From contig JAQXVO010000023.1 in the NCBI GenBank assembly GCA_029224965.1, positions 1-64,000 of the forward strand: a DNA stretch of 64,000 nt, read 5' to 3'. The translations under genes were made by a program, and so were the position numbers. This DNA is from Lachnospiraceae bacterium. Lineage in GTDB: Bacteria; Bacillota; Clostridia; Lachnospirales; Lachnospiraceae. Below are positions 18,473-26,928 of the stretch, piece by piece (positions within the stretch are counted from its first letter, which is position 1; every line of letters begins with the position of its first letter). The notes under the pieces are model-generated. The model did no database searches, was not told the DNA's origin, and saw only the letters and a program-made list of their open reading frames with translations.

Positions 18473-18557
18473 TTCGATATAGAAAAAAGTTTTCAAAAAA
18501 TGCTATAAAACCAGTTTTAAAACACGCATTATTTGAGAAAAGATTGTATATATCGAA
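18473..18557. repeat. Large imperfect inverted repeat in the intergenic region
   Basis: TTCGATATA (18473-18481) and TATATCGAA (18549-18557) are perfect outer arms. Inner segments TTTTCAAAAAATGC and GCATTATTTGAGAAAA continue the pairing imperfectly. A second TTCGATATA followed by TTTCAAAAAATGC lies at 18403-18432, so the left half is duplicated. It may be a relic element or a structured RNA. The 87-aa ORF across it has no coding character. Confidence 0.55.
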
Positions 18558-18587
18558 TTTTCGCCACTTCCGGAGATTTTTTAAGAA

Positions 18588-18636
18588 ACAGGGCACTCCT
18601 CTCCTGCAATTGCAACTGAGAAATGCCCTGTTTTTT
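18588..18636 (+). terminator. Intrinsic terminator in the gap before rluA
   Basis: ACAGGGCA and TGCCCTGT form an 8-bp stem with a 28-nt loop, followed by six Ts on the plus strand. It is 630 nt past the EamA stop, so it would end either a long EamA 3' extension or a transcript from the repeat region. Confidence 0.6.
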
Positions 18637-18659
18637 ATGGGAAGCTATGTTATTTATTG

Positions 18660-18779
18660 GAACTATGATCCATTAAAGCTATGCTCTATTAGTACTTTGG
18701 TCTATTAGTACTATGATCTATTGGAACTATGCTCTATCAGTACTATGGTCTATTAGAACTATGGTTTATTAGAACTATT
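18660..18779. repeat. 16-bp tandem repeat, 7.5 units, running into the rluA stop codon
   Basis: Successive 16-bp units read like GTACTATGGTCTATTA, with scattered substitutions, from 18660 to 18779. The last half unit contains the rluA stop codon (minus strand TAG at 18777-18775). The array is AT-rich and is the immediate 3' flank of rluA. Confidence 0.88.
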
Positions 18780-19704
18780 CGAGTCCTCTTGGCACAGTCA
18801 ATGTCATCGGCTCCAGAAGATAGGGCGACAGCCAGTCTACCCGGAAGGCCTGAAGCTGGAGGGGCATGGATTGTCTGTCCTCTTCCATATAATCCGGATG
18901 ATAGAGCGGATCGCCCAGAATCGGATGCCCAATGGAAGCCAGATGCACCCGGATCTGGTGGGTCCGGCCCTGGTCAATCTGAATAGAAAGCAGGGTCCGA
19001 TTCTTCTCCCGGTCCCGTTCCAGGACCTTGCAATGGGTCACTGCCTCCTGGCCGTCTTCCCCGACCTCCCGAAGCATCAGCGAACCTTCTTTTCTTCGAA
19101 GCGCCTTGTCGATGGTAAAGGCATCCTCCTCGATCAGGCCGTCCGCCCAGGCCCGATAGGTTTTCTTGTAATTCCCGGAAGCCCGCTCCCAGGTCATAAT
19201 GCCCGCTGCATCCGAATTTTTGGCAAAAAGCACAATGCCGGAAGTGTCCCGGTCCAATCGTCCGACCGGATAGATTCGTCCCCGGATCAGGCCCAGATGC
19301 TCGGCCACCTGATTGGCCAGGGTATCCGCATAATGACCGGGCGAGGGATGGCAGACGACATGGTCCTTCTTATTAAGAAAAATCAGATCGTCATCCTCAT
19401 AGAGGATGTCCAGCGGCGGCATTCCTTCCGGCGGCCGCATCCAGACCGACTCGCCGGTCCGGTCATAGTCACCCGGATCCGTCAGGCGGATGCAAAGCTG
19501 ATCTCCCGCCTGGAGTCTCTCCGTCACAAAGGCAAAGCGTCCATTCAGCAGCACACCCATAGGTCTTCTTTTGATTCTACGAACAATTCTTTCCGACAAA
19601 TGTAGACCGGCGCGAAGGAACCAATGGATGGTCAGCCCCTCCTCACCGATCTCAATTTCCGTCTCCAGATAGCGGTGCCCCTCGATCTCACGAAACTGTC
19701 TCAT
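18775..19704 (-). CDS. RluA-family 23S rRNA/tRNA pseudouridine synthase
   Basis: The 309-aa protein isomerises uridine to pseudouridine in structured RNA. The N-terminal part (IHWFLRAGLHLSERIVRRIK) resembles the S4-like RNA-binding region. The catalytic Asp lies in GRLDRDTSGIVLFAKN near residue 150, and QGRTHQIRVHLASIGHPILGD is the conserved C-terminal motif. The exact uridine modified cannot be told from sequence, since RluC, RluD and other members are similar. It lies about 100 nt downstream of the fructokinase on the same strand and may be read from the sucrose operon or alone. No strong ribosome binding site is seen. Confidence 0.92.
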   Translation of the reverse strand: MRQFREIEGHRYLETEIEIGEEGLTIHWFLRAGLHLSERIVRRIKRRPMGVLLNGRFAFVTERLQAGDQLCIRLTDPGDYDRTGESVWMRPPEGMPPLDILYEDDDLIFLNKKDHVVCHPSPGHYADTLANQVAEHLGLIRGRIYPVGRLDRDTSGIVLFAKNSDAAGIMTWERASGNYKKTYRAWADGLIEEDAFTIDKALRRKEGSLMLREVGEDGQEAVTHCKVLERDREKNRTLLSIQIDQGRTHQIRVHLASIGHPILGDPLYHPDYMEEDRQSMPLQLQAFRVDWLSPYLLEPMTLTVPRGLE

Positions 19705-19803
19705 GTCTAATCCTGTCTCTGTTCATCTGTACTTCCGTCAAATCGTCCTCTGGCTTTCCAAACAGACATCCTTCACCAGAAACAGCTCAATAATCTGAGC
19801 CCG

Positions 19804-20769
19804 TCACTCTTCCTTCATCTCATCCGCCGTCGGATAGCTGGGGATGGCCCCGGCCCTGGTCACACTCTTTCCGGCATAGCGGCCCGAGAAATGCAGCATA
19901 GCCTCCAGCGTCTCTTCCGAAAGCCCGGCCAGGTCATCCCGGCCCAGGCCCTTCTCGCTGATCTGATAGAGGAAAGAACCGATAAAAGCATCGCCGGCGC
20001 CGGTCGTGTCGACCGCATGCTTCTCGGTATAGGTGTCCCGCGCGCTGACCTTTCGGGTGAAAGCTCTCTGCCCGTTCTTCCCCTCGGTGTAGACAACCAG
20101 CTTCAGATTGGTATACCTTTCAAAAAGCCGGTCCATAGCAGCCGGCACATCCTCGTGGCCGGTGATAAAAGCCAGCTCCTCGTCCGAGATCTTGACCAGA
20201 TCGGCGTAGGACAGGAAGGCCAGGACCGCCTCATGGAGATCCTCGGCACTCTTCCACAGATTGAAGCGGAGGTTGGGGTCGAAGGAGATCAGAAGGCCCT
20301 TCTTCTGGGCGATCTCGATGGCCTTCCGGGTCGCCTCCCGCATGGGGAATTCGCCCAGGTCTACCGAGCAGAAATGTAGAGCGAAGCCGTCATCGAACCA
20401 GTCCTCCTTGACATTGGAAGGATCGTAGAGCATGTCAGCGCCGGGCTTCCGATAGAAGCTGAACTCCCGTCCGCCGTCTTCCTTCAAGGCAACGAAGGCC
20501 AGGGCCGTGTTCGCCGCATCGGTCCGAAGGACCTTGGAATGGTCAATCGCATATTCCTCCAGGAGATTGACGATCTTGTCGCCGAAGGGATCATCCCCTA
20601 CCTGGGTAATCAGACTGGCATCACCGCCCAGCCGCCGGTAAGCACCCAGGACATTTGCCGGTGCACCGCCCACATGGGGACTGAAGGCACTGACCTCGGC
20701 AATGCCCTTGCCGGTCTCCGTCGGAGTCATATCAATCAGAGCTTCTCCAATCGCATACAAACGCTTCAT
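19804..20769 (-). CDS. scrK: Fructokinase (PfkB family)
   Basis: The ORF is open further upstream, but AAGGAGG and homology to the MKRLYAIGEALIDM start place the ATG at 20769 (321 aa). PfkB family signatures are present: GGAPANVLGAYRRLGG near residue 40 and the C-terminal DTTGAGDAFIGSFLYQ with its catalytic Asp near residue 260. It phosphorylates the fructose released by sucrose-6-phosphate hydrolase. It is the third gene of the sucrose operon, 87 nt after the GH32 gene. Confidence 0.93.
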   Translation of the reverse strand: MKRLYAIGEALIDMTPTETGKGIAEVSAFSPHVGGAPANVLGAYRRLGGDASLITQVGDDPFGDKIVNLLEEYAIDHSKVLRTDAANTALAFVALKEDGGREFSFYRKPGADMLYDPSNVKEDWFDDGFALHFCSVDLGEFPMREATRKAIEIAQKKGLLISFDPNLRFNLWKSAEDLHEAVLAFLSYADLVKISDEELAFITGHEDVPAAMDRLFERYTNLKLVVYTEGKNGQRAFTRKVSARDTYTEKHAVDTTGAGDAFIGSFLYQISEKGLGRDDLAGLSEETLEAMLHFSGRYAGKSVTRAGAIPSYPTADEMKEE

Positions 20770-20856
20770 CTTGGCCTCCTTCACATGCAAAGTAATTGTT
20801 TTCTCACAGTATGTAATTCTATGAAGCAAAACATCTCTTTCATCCAAATCTTCTTA

Positions 20857-22341
20857 TCAGGAAATCGTTATTGTATCTCCTACCTCATAACATTCTACCG
20901 CATAGGGCTCTTCGATAGAAAGAGAAAGTCCCGTTTTGTCAGCCGGATAATAGCGGCTGGTGAAAACCAGTTCTCCGTCATTAAGGAAGATTTCGATCAT
21001 GCAGCGGTCGATCAGAATCCGGACATTACGGAAGCCGTCGGAGGCTTCGAGCTTTGCCTTCCGGCTGCTTCTTCCGGCACCGCTGTCATTAAGAAATGTA
21101 AGGCTTGCCATCTTGCTCTCACCATCTACCGTGAGGGTCAGATCATCATTCATCTGAAGGTGAAGTGATGCTCCTGCAGAGCCGTCTGCTTTGAATGCAC
21201 CAGATTCGGTTGCACCTGCAGATTCAGATACTCCGGGAGCACCATTTTCCGCTGTCGCGCCGGCCGAAACCACAATATCCAGACAGGTCGAATCCAGTCT
21301 CTTATGCTCCTGATCCCAGGAAAGTTTTCTTCCGCGGGCCTGGTCCAGCTCGCGGACCGGCAGTGAATAAAGCCTGCCATTCCGAAGGGAGAGCTCCCGC
21401 GGCAGTGTCATGGTATGCTGCCAGCCCTCCTCAACCGAAGGCCCGTTTCCGTAAGGCACATCCGGCACGCCGGCCCAGCCGATCAGGATCCGCCGGCCAT
21501 CCGGCGTCTCGAAGGTCTGCGGCGCGTAGAAATCAAAACCGTAGTCCCATTCCCGGAAATCCCTTGTATTGATTTCCTTTCGAAGAGTCTCATCGCTTGC
21601 AGCAGAAATATTCTGACTCAGGAAAAGATAACCCGAATTGTAGATATTCTGATAATGCCATTCGTCCGTGTCCACGCCCTGAGGGCAGAAGGCCACAACT
21701 CTCTGGCCGTCAATGGTAAAGTAATCCGGGCACTCCAGCATGAAGCCGAAGTCATCCGGGAAGAATTCCCGCTCGATTTCCCAGTGGTCCCGGTCCTTTG
21801 ACTTCATCAGAAGAAGACCGCCGTGGGAATCACGACTCCGGGCGCCCAGGAGCATGTGGATCCAGCCGTCTTCCTTAAAAATCTTTGGATCCCGGACATG
21901 GCAGGACAGGTCGCTCGGATAGTCCTTGTTCTCGAGAAGAACTTCCTTATCGGAAAGCTTGTAACCGTCCTCGGTCTTTACCCGAAGCACGTTATGACCC
22001 CGGCCTTCGTTGATATAATCATAATTTCCCGGATGCTTTACATTTCCCGTGTAATAAAGCTCCAGACCTTCGTCGGTAACCCAGGCGGTTCCGGAATAGA
22101 CCCCGTTCTGGTCCAAGGGATGGTCCGGGTAAATGGAAATGCCTTCAAAGGTAAAATGCACGAGGTCCGGCGAGGTGTAATGACCCCAGCACTTTCTTCC
22201 GCTTCCGAGCGGGCTGTCCGGCGAATACTGAAAAAAGATATGATAGCGGTCCCTGAACCAGACGGATCCATTGGGATCGTTCAGCCAGCCCTGGGGCGGC
22301 TCTATATGAAAACGGGGACGATAGCTTTGATCCTTCTCCAT
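20857..22341 (-). CDS. scrB: Sucrose-6-phosphate hydrolase (GH32)
   Basis: This 494-aa cytosolic glycosidase splits sucrose-6-phosphate into glucose-6-phosphate and fructose. The GH32 nucleophile is in WLNDPNGSVWF near residue 20, the transition-state Asp in VRDPKIF near residue 150, and the acid/base Glu in ECPDYF near residue 205. There is no signal peptide, which fits a phosphorylated substrate. Between the two domains, near residues 355-400, is an unusual Ala/Gly/Ser-rich stretch (SAGATAENGAPGVSESAGAT). It sits between the PTS gene and fructokinase. The site AAGGAGT precedes the ATG. Confidence 0.94.
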   Translation of the reverse strand: MEKDQSYRPRFHIEPPQGWLNDPNGSVWFRDRYHIFFQYSPDSPLGSGRKCWGHYTSPDLVHFTFEGISIYPDHPLDQNGVYSGTAWVTDEGLELYYTGNVKHPGNYDYINEGRGHNVLRVKTEDGYKLSDKEVLLENKDYPSDLSCHVRDPKIFKEDGWIHMLLGARSRDSHGGLLLMKSKDRDHWEIEREFFPDDFGFMLECPDYFTIDGQRVVAFCPQGVDTDEWHYQNIYNSGYLFLSQNISAASDETLRKEINTRDFREWDYGFDFYAPQTFETPDGRRILIGWAGVPDVPYGNGPSVEEGWQHTMTLPRELSLRNGRLYSLPVRELDQARGRKLSWDQEHKRLDSTCLDIVVSAGATAENGAPGVSESAGATESGAFKADGSAGASLHLQMNDDLTLTVDGESKMASLTFLNDSGAGRSSRKAKLEASDGFRNVRILIDRCMIEIFLNDGELVFTSRYYPADKTGLSLSIEEPYAVECYEVGDTITIS

Positions 22342-22411
22342 TTGAACTCCTTCCTTTTAGAAAAACGGCGGCAGCATCCGCTGCCGCCGAATTGGCTTTG
22401 GTCTATATTTC

Positions 22412-24289
22412 TCAGCGAAGCACAGCCAGCAGCTTGTCGCCAGGCTTGACTTCTGCCACATCCTCAACCAGGATTTCCGAGAAGTCATCCGGGTTGGAAA
22501 TCAGGATCGGGGTCACAGTCTTGTAGTTCTTTGCGATGGCTTCGAGATCGAACTCGAGCAGGAGATCGCCCTTCTTGACCCTCTGGCCCTCTGTGATATG
22601 GCTGGTGAAATGCTCACCGTTCAGTTCAACCGTATTCAATCCGACATGGATCAAAAGTTCTGCGCCGTTGTCACCGGTGATGCCGATGGCATGCTTTGTT
22701 TCATAAGCCACGGAAATCACACCGTCTACCGGAGCGTAAACCTTTCCTTCATCCGGCTCGATGGCGCATCCCTTGCCAAGGACGCCGCTTGCAAAGGTCT
22801 CATCCGGAACTTCGCGAAGAGGCACAACCTTTCCGGACAGAGGAGCCAGGACTTCCTTGTCATCGATCAGAGTCTTAACTTCCTTCTCTTCTTCCTTCTC
22901 GACCGGATCCTCTTCCTTCTCATCCTTGTAGATAATGAAGGAGATAACGAAAGCGACGACGAAGGCAACCAGCATGGTCAGAGCGTAGGTAGCCAGAGTC
23001 TTGGTCGTGATCAGGAAACCGAAGAGACCGGTGATACCATAAGCAGTTGCATAAGTTCCGGTGATAGCTGCGACGAATCCGCCGGCAGCACCGCCGATCA
23101 GACCTGCGATGAAAGGCTTCATGAAACGGACGTTAACACCGAAGATGGCCGGCTCAGTAATACCGAGGAAAGCAGACATGGAAGCCGGAGCCGCCATGGA
23201 CTTGATCTTCTTGTTCTTGGTCTTTACGGAAACTGCAAGGGCTGCAGCACCCTGTGCCACGTTGGCTGCGGTTGCGATCGGCATCCAGGTATTCATGGGA
23301 GGATTCAGAGAAACCATCTGAGCCTCGATCATGTTATACATATGATGGAGTCCGGCAACAACGGTAATGGCATAGAGACCGCCGACCAGGATACCGCCGA
23401 TACCGAAAGGCAGACGGATCAGAGCCTGGGCACCGTTTACAACCCATCCTTCGACGACGGAGAAGACCGGTCCGATAATGGTCATGGTCAGATATCCGGT
23501 AACGAGAACGGTAACCAGCGGTGTTACGAAGAGATCAAACATGGCCGGTACATGCTTGTGCAGCCATTTCTCCAGCTTGCTCATCAGAAAGATGGCAATG
23601 ATGACCGGAATGACATGGCCCTGATAGCCGACCTGTTCGATCTTGTAGAGGCCGAACCAGACGCTCCACTTACCAATCTCGGAAGCCTTCATGCCGGCAA
23701 CCGACCAAGCATTGATCAGGTTGGGATGAATCATAACGAAACCGATAACGGCTGCCAGATAGGGATTTCCGCCGAACTTCTTGGCCGCGGAAATGGCGAT
23801 CAGAATCGGCAGCATGGAAAGAGCCGCACCTGCGAAGAGGTTGATGATCTGGAAGGTATCCGAGTTGGCCAGAGACGGAATGGCGCTGGACAGACCGCCC
23901 AGGACACCGTTTAAGAGACCGGATGCTACGATGGCCGGAATGATCGGAATGAAAATATCGCCCAGGGTCTTGACTGCCCGAAGGAACCAGTTCTGCTTGT
24001 TTGCAGCAGCTTCCTTGACATCATCCTTGGTACCGGCCTCGACACCGGACTGTGCGATGAACTCGTCGAAGACCTTGTTTACGGTACCCGTTCCGTAGAT
24101 AATCTGAAGCTGGCCGGATGCCTCGAAGACACCCTTGACTCCCTCATCATTCTCCAGTTTTTTCTTGTTGACCTTGGAATTATCTGCAATGACGAGCCGA
24201 AGTCTCGTTGCGCAGTGTGCTGCGGATACGACGTTGTCCTTGCCGCCGATATCGCGGAGCGCTTCCTCTGCCGCTTTTCTGTAATCCAT
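22412..24289 (-). CDS. scrA: Sucrose-type PTS transporter, fused EIIBCA
   Basis: AAGGAGG selects the ATG at 24289 (MDYRKAAEEALRD), not the longer ORF, giving 625 aa. The EIIB domain (residues 1-90) has the phospho-Cys in AAHCATRLRL. The EIIC domain (about 105-450) is membrane embedded. The C-terminal EIIA domain (about 480-625) has the phospho-His in ELLIHVGLNTV. It imports and phosphorylates a glucoside; the GH32 and fructokinase neighbours indicate sucrose. It is the first gene of its operon and is divergent from a LacI regulator with an operator between them. The 11-mer AAATATAGACC follows one base after the stop. Confidence 0.93.
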   Translation of the reverse strand: MDYRKAAEEALRDIGGKDNVVSAAHCATRLRLVIADNSKVNKKKLENDEGVKGVFEASGQLQIIYGTGTVNKVFDEFIAQSGVEAGTKDDVKEAAANKQNWFLRAVKTLGDIFIPIIPAIVASGLLNGVLGGLSSAIPSLANSDTFQIINLFAGAALSMLPILIAISAAKKFGGNPYLAAVIGFVMIHPNLINAWSVAGMKASEIGKWSVWFGLYKIEQVGYQGHVIPVIIAIFLMSKLEKWLHKHVPAMFDLFVTPLVTVLVTGYLTMTIIGPVFSVVEGWVVNGAQALIRLPFGIGGILVGGLYAITVVAGLHHMYNMIEAQMVSLNPPMNTWMPIATAANVAQGAAALAVSVKTKNKKIKSMAAPASMSAFLGITEPAIFGVNVRFMKPFIAGLIGGAAGGFVAAITGTYATAYGITGLFGFLITTKTLATYALTMLVAFVVAFVISFIIYKDEKEEDPVEKEEEKEVKTLIDDKEVLAPLSGKVVPLREVPDETFASGVLGKGCAIEPDEGKVYAPVDGVISVAYETKHAIGITGDNGAELLIHVGLNTVELNGEHFTSHITEGQRVKKGDLLLEFDLEAIAKNYKTVTPILISNPDDFSEILVEDVAEVKPGDKLLAVLR

Positions 24290-24314
24290 ATATCCCTCCT
24301 TAGACTGTACTGTT

Positions 24315-24397
24315 ATGAGAACATTCATATATGTCTTTTGTGAAATCGTTCTCATGTTTTATAATCAAATTATATGATCTGAGCCCAATTTCGTAAA
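24315..24397 (-). promoter_or_regulatory. Promoter and likely operator of the sucrose operon
   Basis: On the minus strand TTTACG (24397-24392) and TATAAT (24374-24369) are 17 nt apart. Just downstream of the expected start, ATGAGAAC and GTTCTCAT (24315-24355) form an inverted repeat with a 25-nt spacer. This suits binding of the divergent LacI-family repressor past the start site, though the half-site spacing is longer than a single LacI site. Confidence 0.65.
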
Positions 24398-24445
24398 TAG
24401 AACAAAACTAACGAAAATGAGACTTCATTTTTGGAGGATTTGCTG

Positions 24446-25441
24446 ATGACCATCAATGAAATCGCCGAAATGGCCGGCGTTTCCCGGGCAACCGTCTCCC
24501 GCTATTTAAATGACGGCTATGTGAGTGAGGAAAAGAAAGAGCGGATCCGTAAGGTGATCGCTGAGACCGGTTACACACCTTCCGCATCCGCCAAGCTCCT
24601 CCGCGCCAATAGGACCAGCCTGATCGGCGTCATCATCCCGAAGATCAACTCCGACTCCATCAGCCGCATGGTCTCCGGCATCTCACGGTCTCTGAAGGAG
24701 CACAACTATCAGATGCTTCTGGCCGTGACCGAGAACAATGAATTAGAGGAAATCCGCTATCTGAAGACCTTAAGCCAGAACCGGGTCGACGGCATTATCC
24801 TCTTCGGCACCATCTTTACGCCCGAGCACCTCAAGGTCCTGAAGGAGATCTCTACGCCTGTAATCGTTCTCACACAGAAGCTGGACGGCTACACCTGTAT
24901 CTACTCCGATGACTACCACGCCGCCCTGTCCCTGGGCTGCCTGATGGGAAAGACCGCCAGGAATCCTGCCCTGATCACTGTTACGGAAAGGGATCTGGCC
25001 GTCGGCCACAACCGAAGGACCGGACTTCTGGACGGACTGAAGGAAAACGGCCTGACCCTAAAGGAAGACCATATCGCGGAATCCGCCTTCAACATGGATT
25101 CCGGCTATACCGCAGCAGCCGCCCTCATGGAGCGGGATCCTGAAATTGATACCATCCTCTGCGCGACCGATACCATCGCATCCGGTGCGGTCCGCTATCT
25201 CCACGAGCACGGGATCGATATCCCGTCTCAGGTTCAGGTGACCGGATTCGGAGACAGCTCCATCTCCAGAGCCATCACGCCAACCCTGACCACGGTTCAC
25301 TTCTATTATGAAGAGGCCGGCGAGCGGGCCTCGGACCTTCTCCTCGAAGAGATCAATTCCAGCGGGCCAACGGTCATCCGGGAGATCCAGCTGGCCTTTG
25401 ACATTGTGCAGAGGCAGTCGACGAGGGATGCGAAAAAATAG
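24446..25441 (+). CDS. scrR: LacI-family repressor of the sucrose operon
   Basis: The track start at 24431 lies on the ribosome binding site (GGAGG), so the start is the ATG at 24446 (331 aa). The N-terminal helix-turn-helix reads MTINEIAEMAGVSRATVSRYLNDG, followed by the hinge helix (PSASAKLLRANRTSLIGVI) and a periplasmic-binding-like effector domain. Divergent placement from the PTS gene and the inverted repeat between them indicate local repression. The inducer is probably fructose or a sugar phosphate of the pathway, by family analogy. Confidence 0.9.
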   Translation: MTINEIAEMAGVSRATVSRYLNDGYVSEEKKERIRKVIAETGYTPSASAKLLRANRTSLIGVIIPKINSDSISRMVSGISRSLKEHNYQMLLAVTENNELEEIRYLKTLSQNRVDGIILFGTIFTPEHLKVLKEISTPVIVLTQKLDGYTCIYSDDYHAALSLGCLMGKTARNPALITVTERDLAVGHNRRTGLLDGLKENGLTLKEDHIAESAFNMDSGYTAAAALMERDPEIDTILCATDTIASGAVRYLHEHGIDIPSQVQVTGFGDSSISRAITPTLTTVHFYYEEAGERASDLLLEEINSSGPTVIREIQLAFDIVQRQSTRDAKK

Positions 25442-25479
25442 ACCAAATGGAAAATACATTGTAAAAAACAAACCTGAAA

Positions 25480-26865
25480 ATGAATAAAACAAACGAAACA
25501 ACGGAATCTAAGAAACGTGAAATTAACATGCTCGAGGGCGGCATTGTAAAGAAGCTCTGTATGATTGCCCTCCCCATCTGCCTTTCCAGCATTCTCCAGC
25601 AATTATTCAACGCTTCAGATACAGCAGTTGTCGGAAACTTCTCCTCCAGTCAGGCCATGGCCGCCGTCGGCTCCAATGCGCCTGTCATCAATGTCATTGT
25701 CACCTTTTTCAGCGGACTTTCCATCGGCTCCAATGTCATGCTCTCCCATTTCATTGGAAAAGAAGCCAGGGACGAAGTCAACAAGGCCCTTCATACCAGC
25801 TTCACCATAGCCCTGATCTCCGGCCTGATTATGCTCTGCCTGGGACATCTGATCGCCCAGCCGGTCTTGAATCTGCTCGGCACCCCGTCTGATGTCATGG
25901 GAATGGCCGTGACCTATCTTAGGATCTACTTCCTCGGCATGCCATTCCTCATGATCTACGACTTCGGAAGTTCCATCCTCCGGTCCATCGGAGACACCCG
26001 CCGGCCCCTATTCTATCTGACCTGCTCCGGCATCGTAAATGTCTTCCTGAATCTCTTCTTCGTCATCGTCCTCCATCGAAATGCAGATGGCGTAGCTATT
26101 GCTACCACCATCAGTAACGGACTCAGCGCCTTTCTGATCGTCCGGGCCCTGACCCGGGAAGAAGGCATGCTCCATCTGGATCTCCACCGTCTCACCCTCC
26201 GCTGGGTCTATCTCAAGCGGATCCTCTGGATCGGCGGTCCAGCCGGCCTTCAGGGCATGATATTCTCCATCTCGAACGTTGTCATCCAGGCTGCGATCAA
26301 CAGCTTCGGCTCCGCCTGTGTGGCAGGCAACGCGGCCGCTTTAAATTTCGAATACATCAGCTACTTCATGGTCAACGGCTTTGCTCAGGCCGTCATGACC
26401 TTCATCAGTCAGAACTATGCGGCCGGAAATTACGACCGCTGCCGGAAAACTACGCGAAATGCCATGGTCTGTGCCGTCGTATCCTGTGCTATCGTGGCTT
26501 CGACCTTCTTTCTCTTCCGCTATCCGCTGCTCAGCATCTTTTCGCATGACCCGGAAGTGGTCCGCTTCGCCGTCATCCGTATGACCTTCATTACGGTTCT
26601 CGAGCCCCTGACTGCAACCTATGAGATCACAGGATCCAGTCTCCGCGGCATCGGCCACTCCCTGATTCCGGCACTGCTGACCCTCTTCGGCAGCTGCATC
26701 CTCCGGATCATCTATATCCATGCCATGTTCGGCCACTTCAAAAGCTTCAGCCAGGTTGCCGTCATCTACCCGATTTCCTGGATTCTGACAGGCACCATGG
26801 TGACGGTGCTTTATTTTCTGGTGACGGCCAGAGAATACAGGAAGAACAAGACTGTTTCCATTTAA
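25480..26865 (+). CDS. MATE-family multidrug/organic cation efflux protein
   Basis: The 461-aa protein has twelve hydrophobic segments in two repeats, with family motifs ALPICLSSILQQLFNASDTAVVG near residue 30 and GIGHSLIPALLTLFGSC near residue 390. It would export drugs or metabolites by Na+ or H+ antiport across the cell membrane. It starts 38 nt after the LacI gene. No clear Shine-Dalgarno is seen before the ATG at 25480; the internal ATG at MLEGGIVKKL is an alternative start. It ends at a bidirectional terminator shared with the convergent GH42 gene. The substrate is unknown. Confidence 0.9.
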   Translation: MNKTNETTESKKREINMLEGGIVKKLCMIALPICLSSILQQLFNASDTAVVGNFSSSQAMAAVGSNAPVINVIVTFFSGLSIGSNVMLSHFIGKEARDEVNKALHTSFTIALISGLIMLCLGHLIAQPVLNLLGTPSDVMGMAVTYLRIYFLGMPFLMIYDFGSSILRSIGDTRRPLFYLTCSGIVNVFLNLFFVIVLHRNADGVAIATTISNGLSAFLIVRALTREEGMLHLDLHRLTLRWVYLKRILWIGGPAGLQGMIFSISNVVIQAAINSFGSACVAGNAAALNFEYISYFMVNGFAQAVMTFISQNYAAGNYDRCRKTTRNAMVCAVVSCAIVASTFFLFRYPLLSIFSHDPEVVRFAVIRMTFITVLEPLTATYEITGSSLRGIGHSLIPALLTLFGSCILRIIYIHAMFGHFKSFSQVAVIYPISWILTGTMVTVLYFLVTAREYRKNKTVSI

Positions 26866-26868
26866 AAA

Positions 26869-26897
26869 GGACCGGGGCAAGCCCCGATCCTTTTTTT
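26869..26897. terminator. Bidirectional intrinsic terminator between MATE and GH42 genes
   Basis: GGACCGGGG-CAAG-CCCCGATCC has a nine-base arm with one mismatch, a T run on the plus strand and a matching A run (T on minus) on the other side. It serves two convergent genes. Confidence 0.85.
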
Positions 26898-26928
26898 ATT
26901 CAGTCAATTCAAAAAATCAGACTCTGTG

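Noticed and set aside
18445-18708. 87-aa ORF in the repeat region
   Set aside because: It crosses an inverted repeat, a terminator and the 16-bp tandem repeat, has no ribosome binding site and a random composition.
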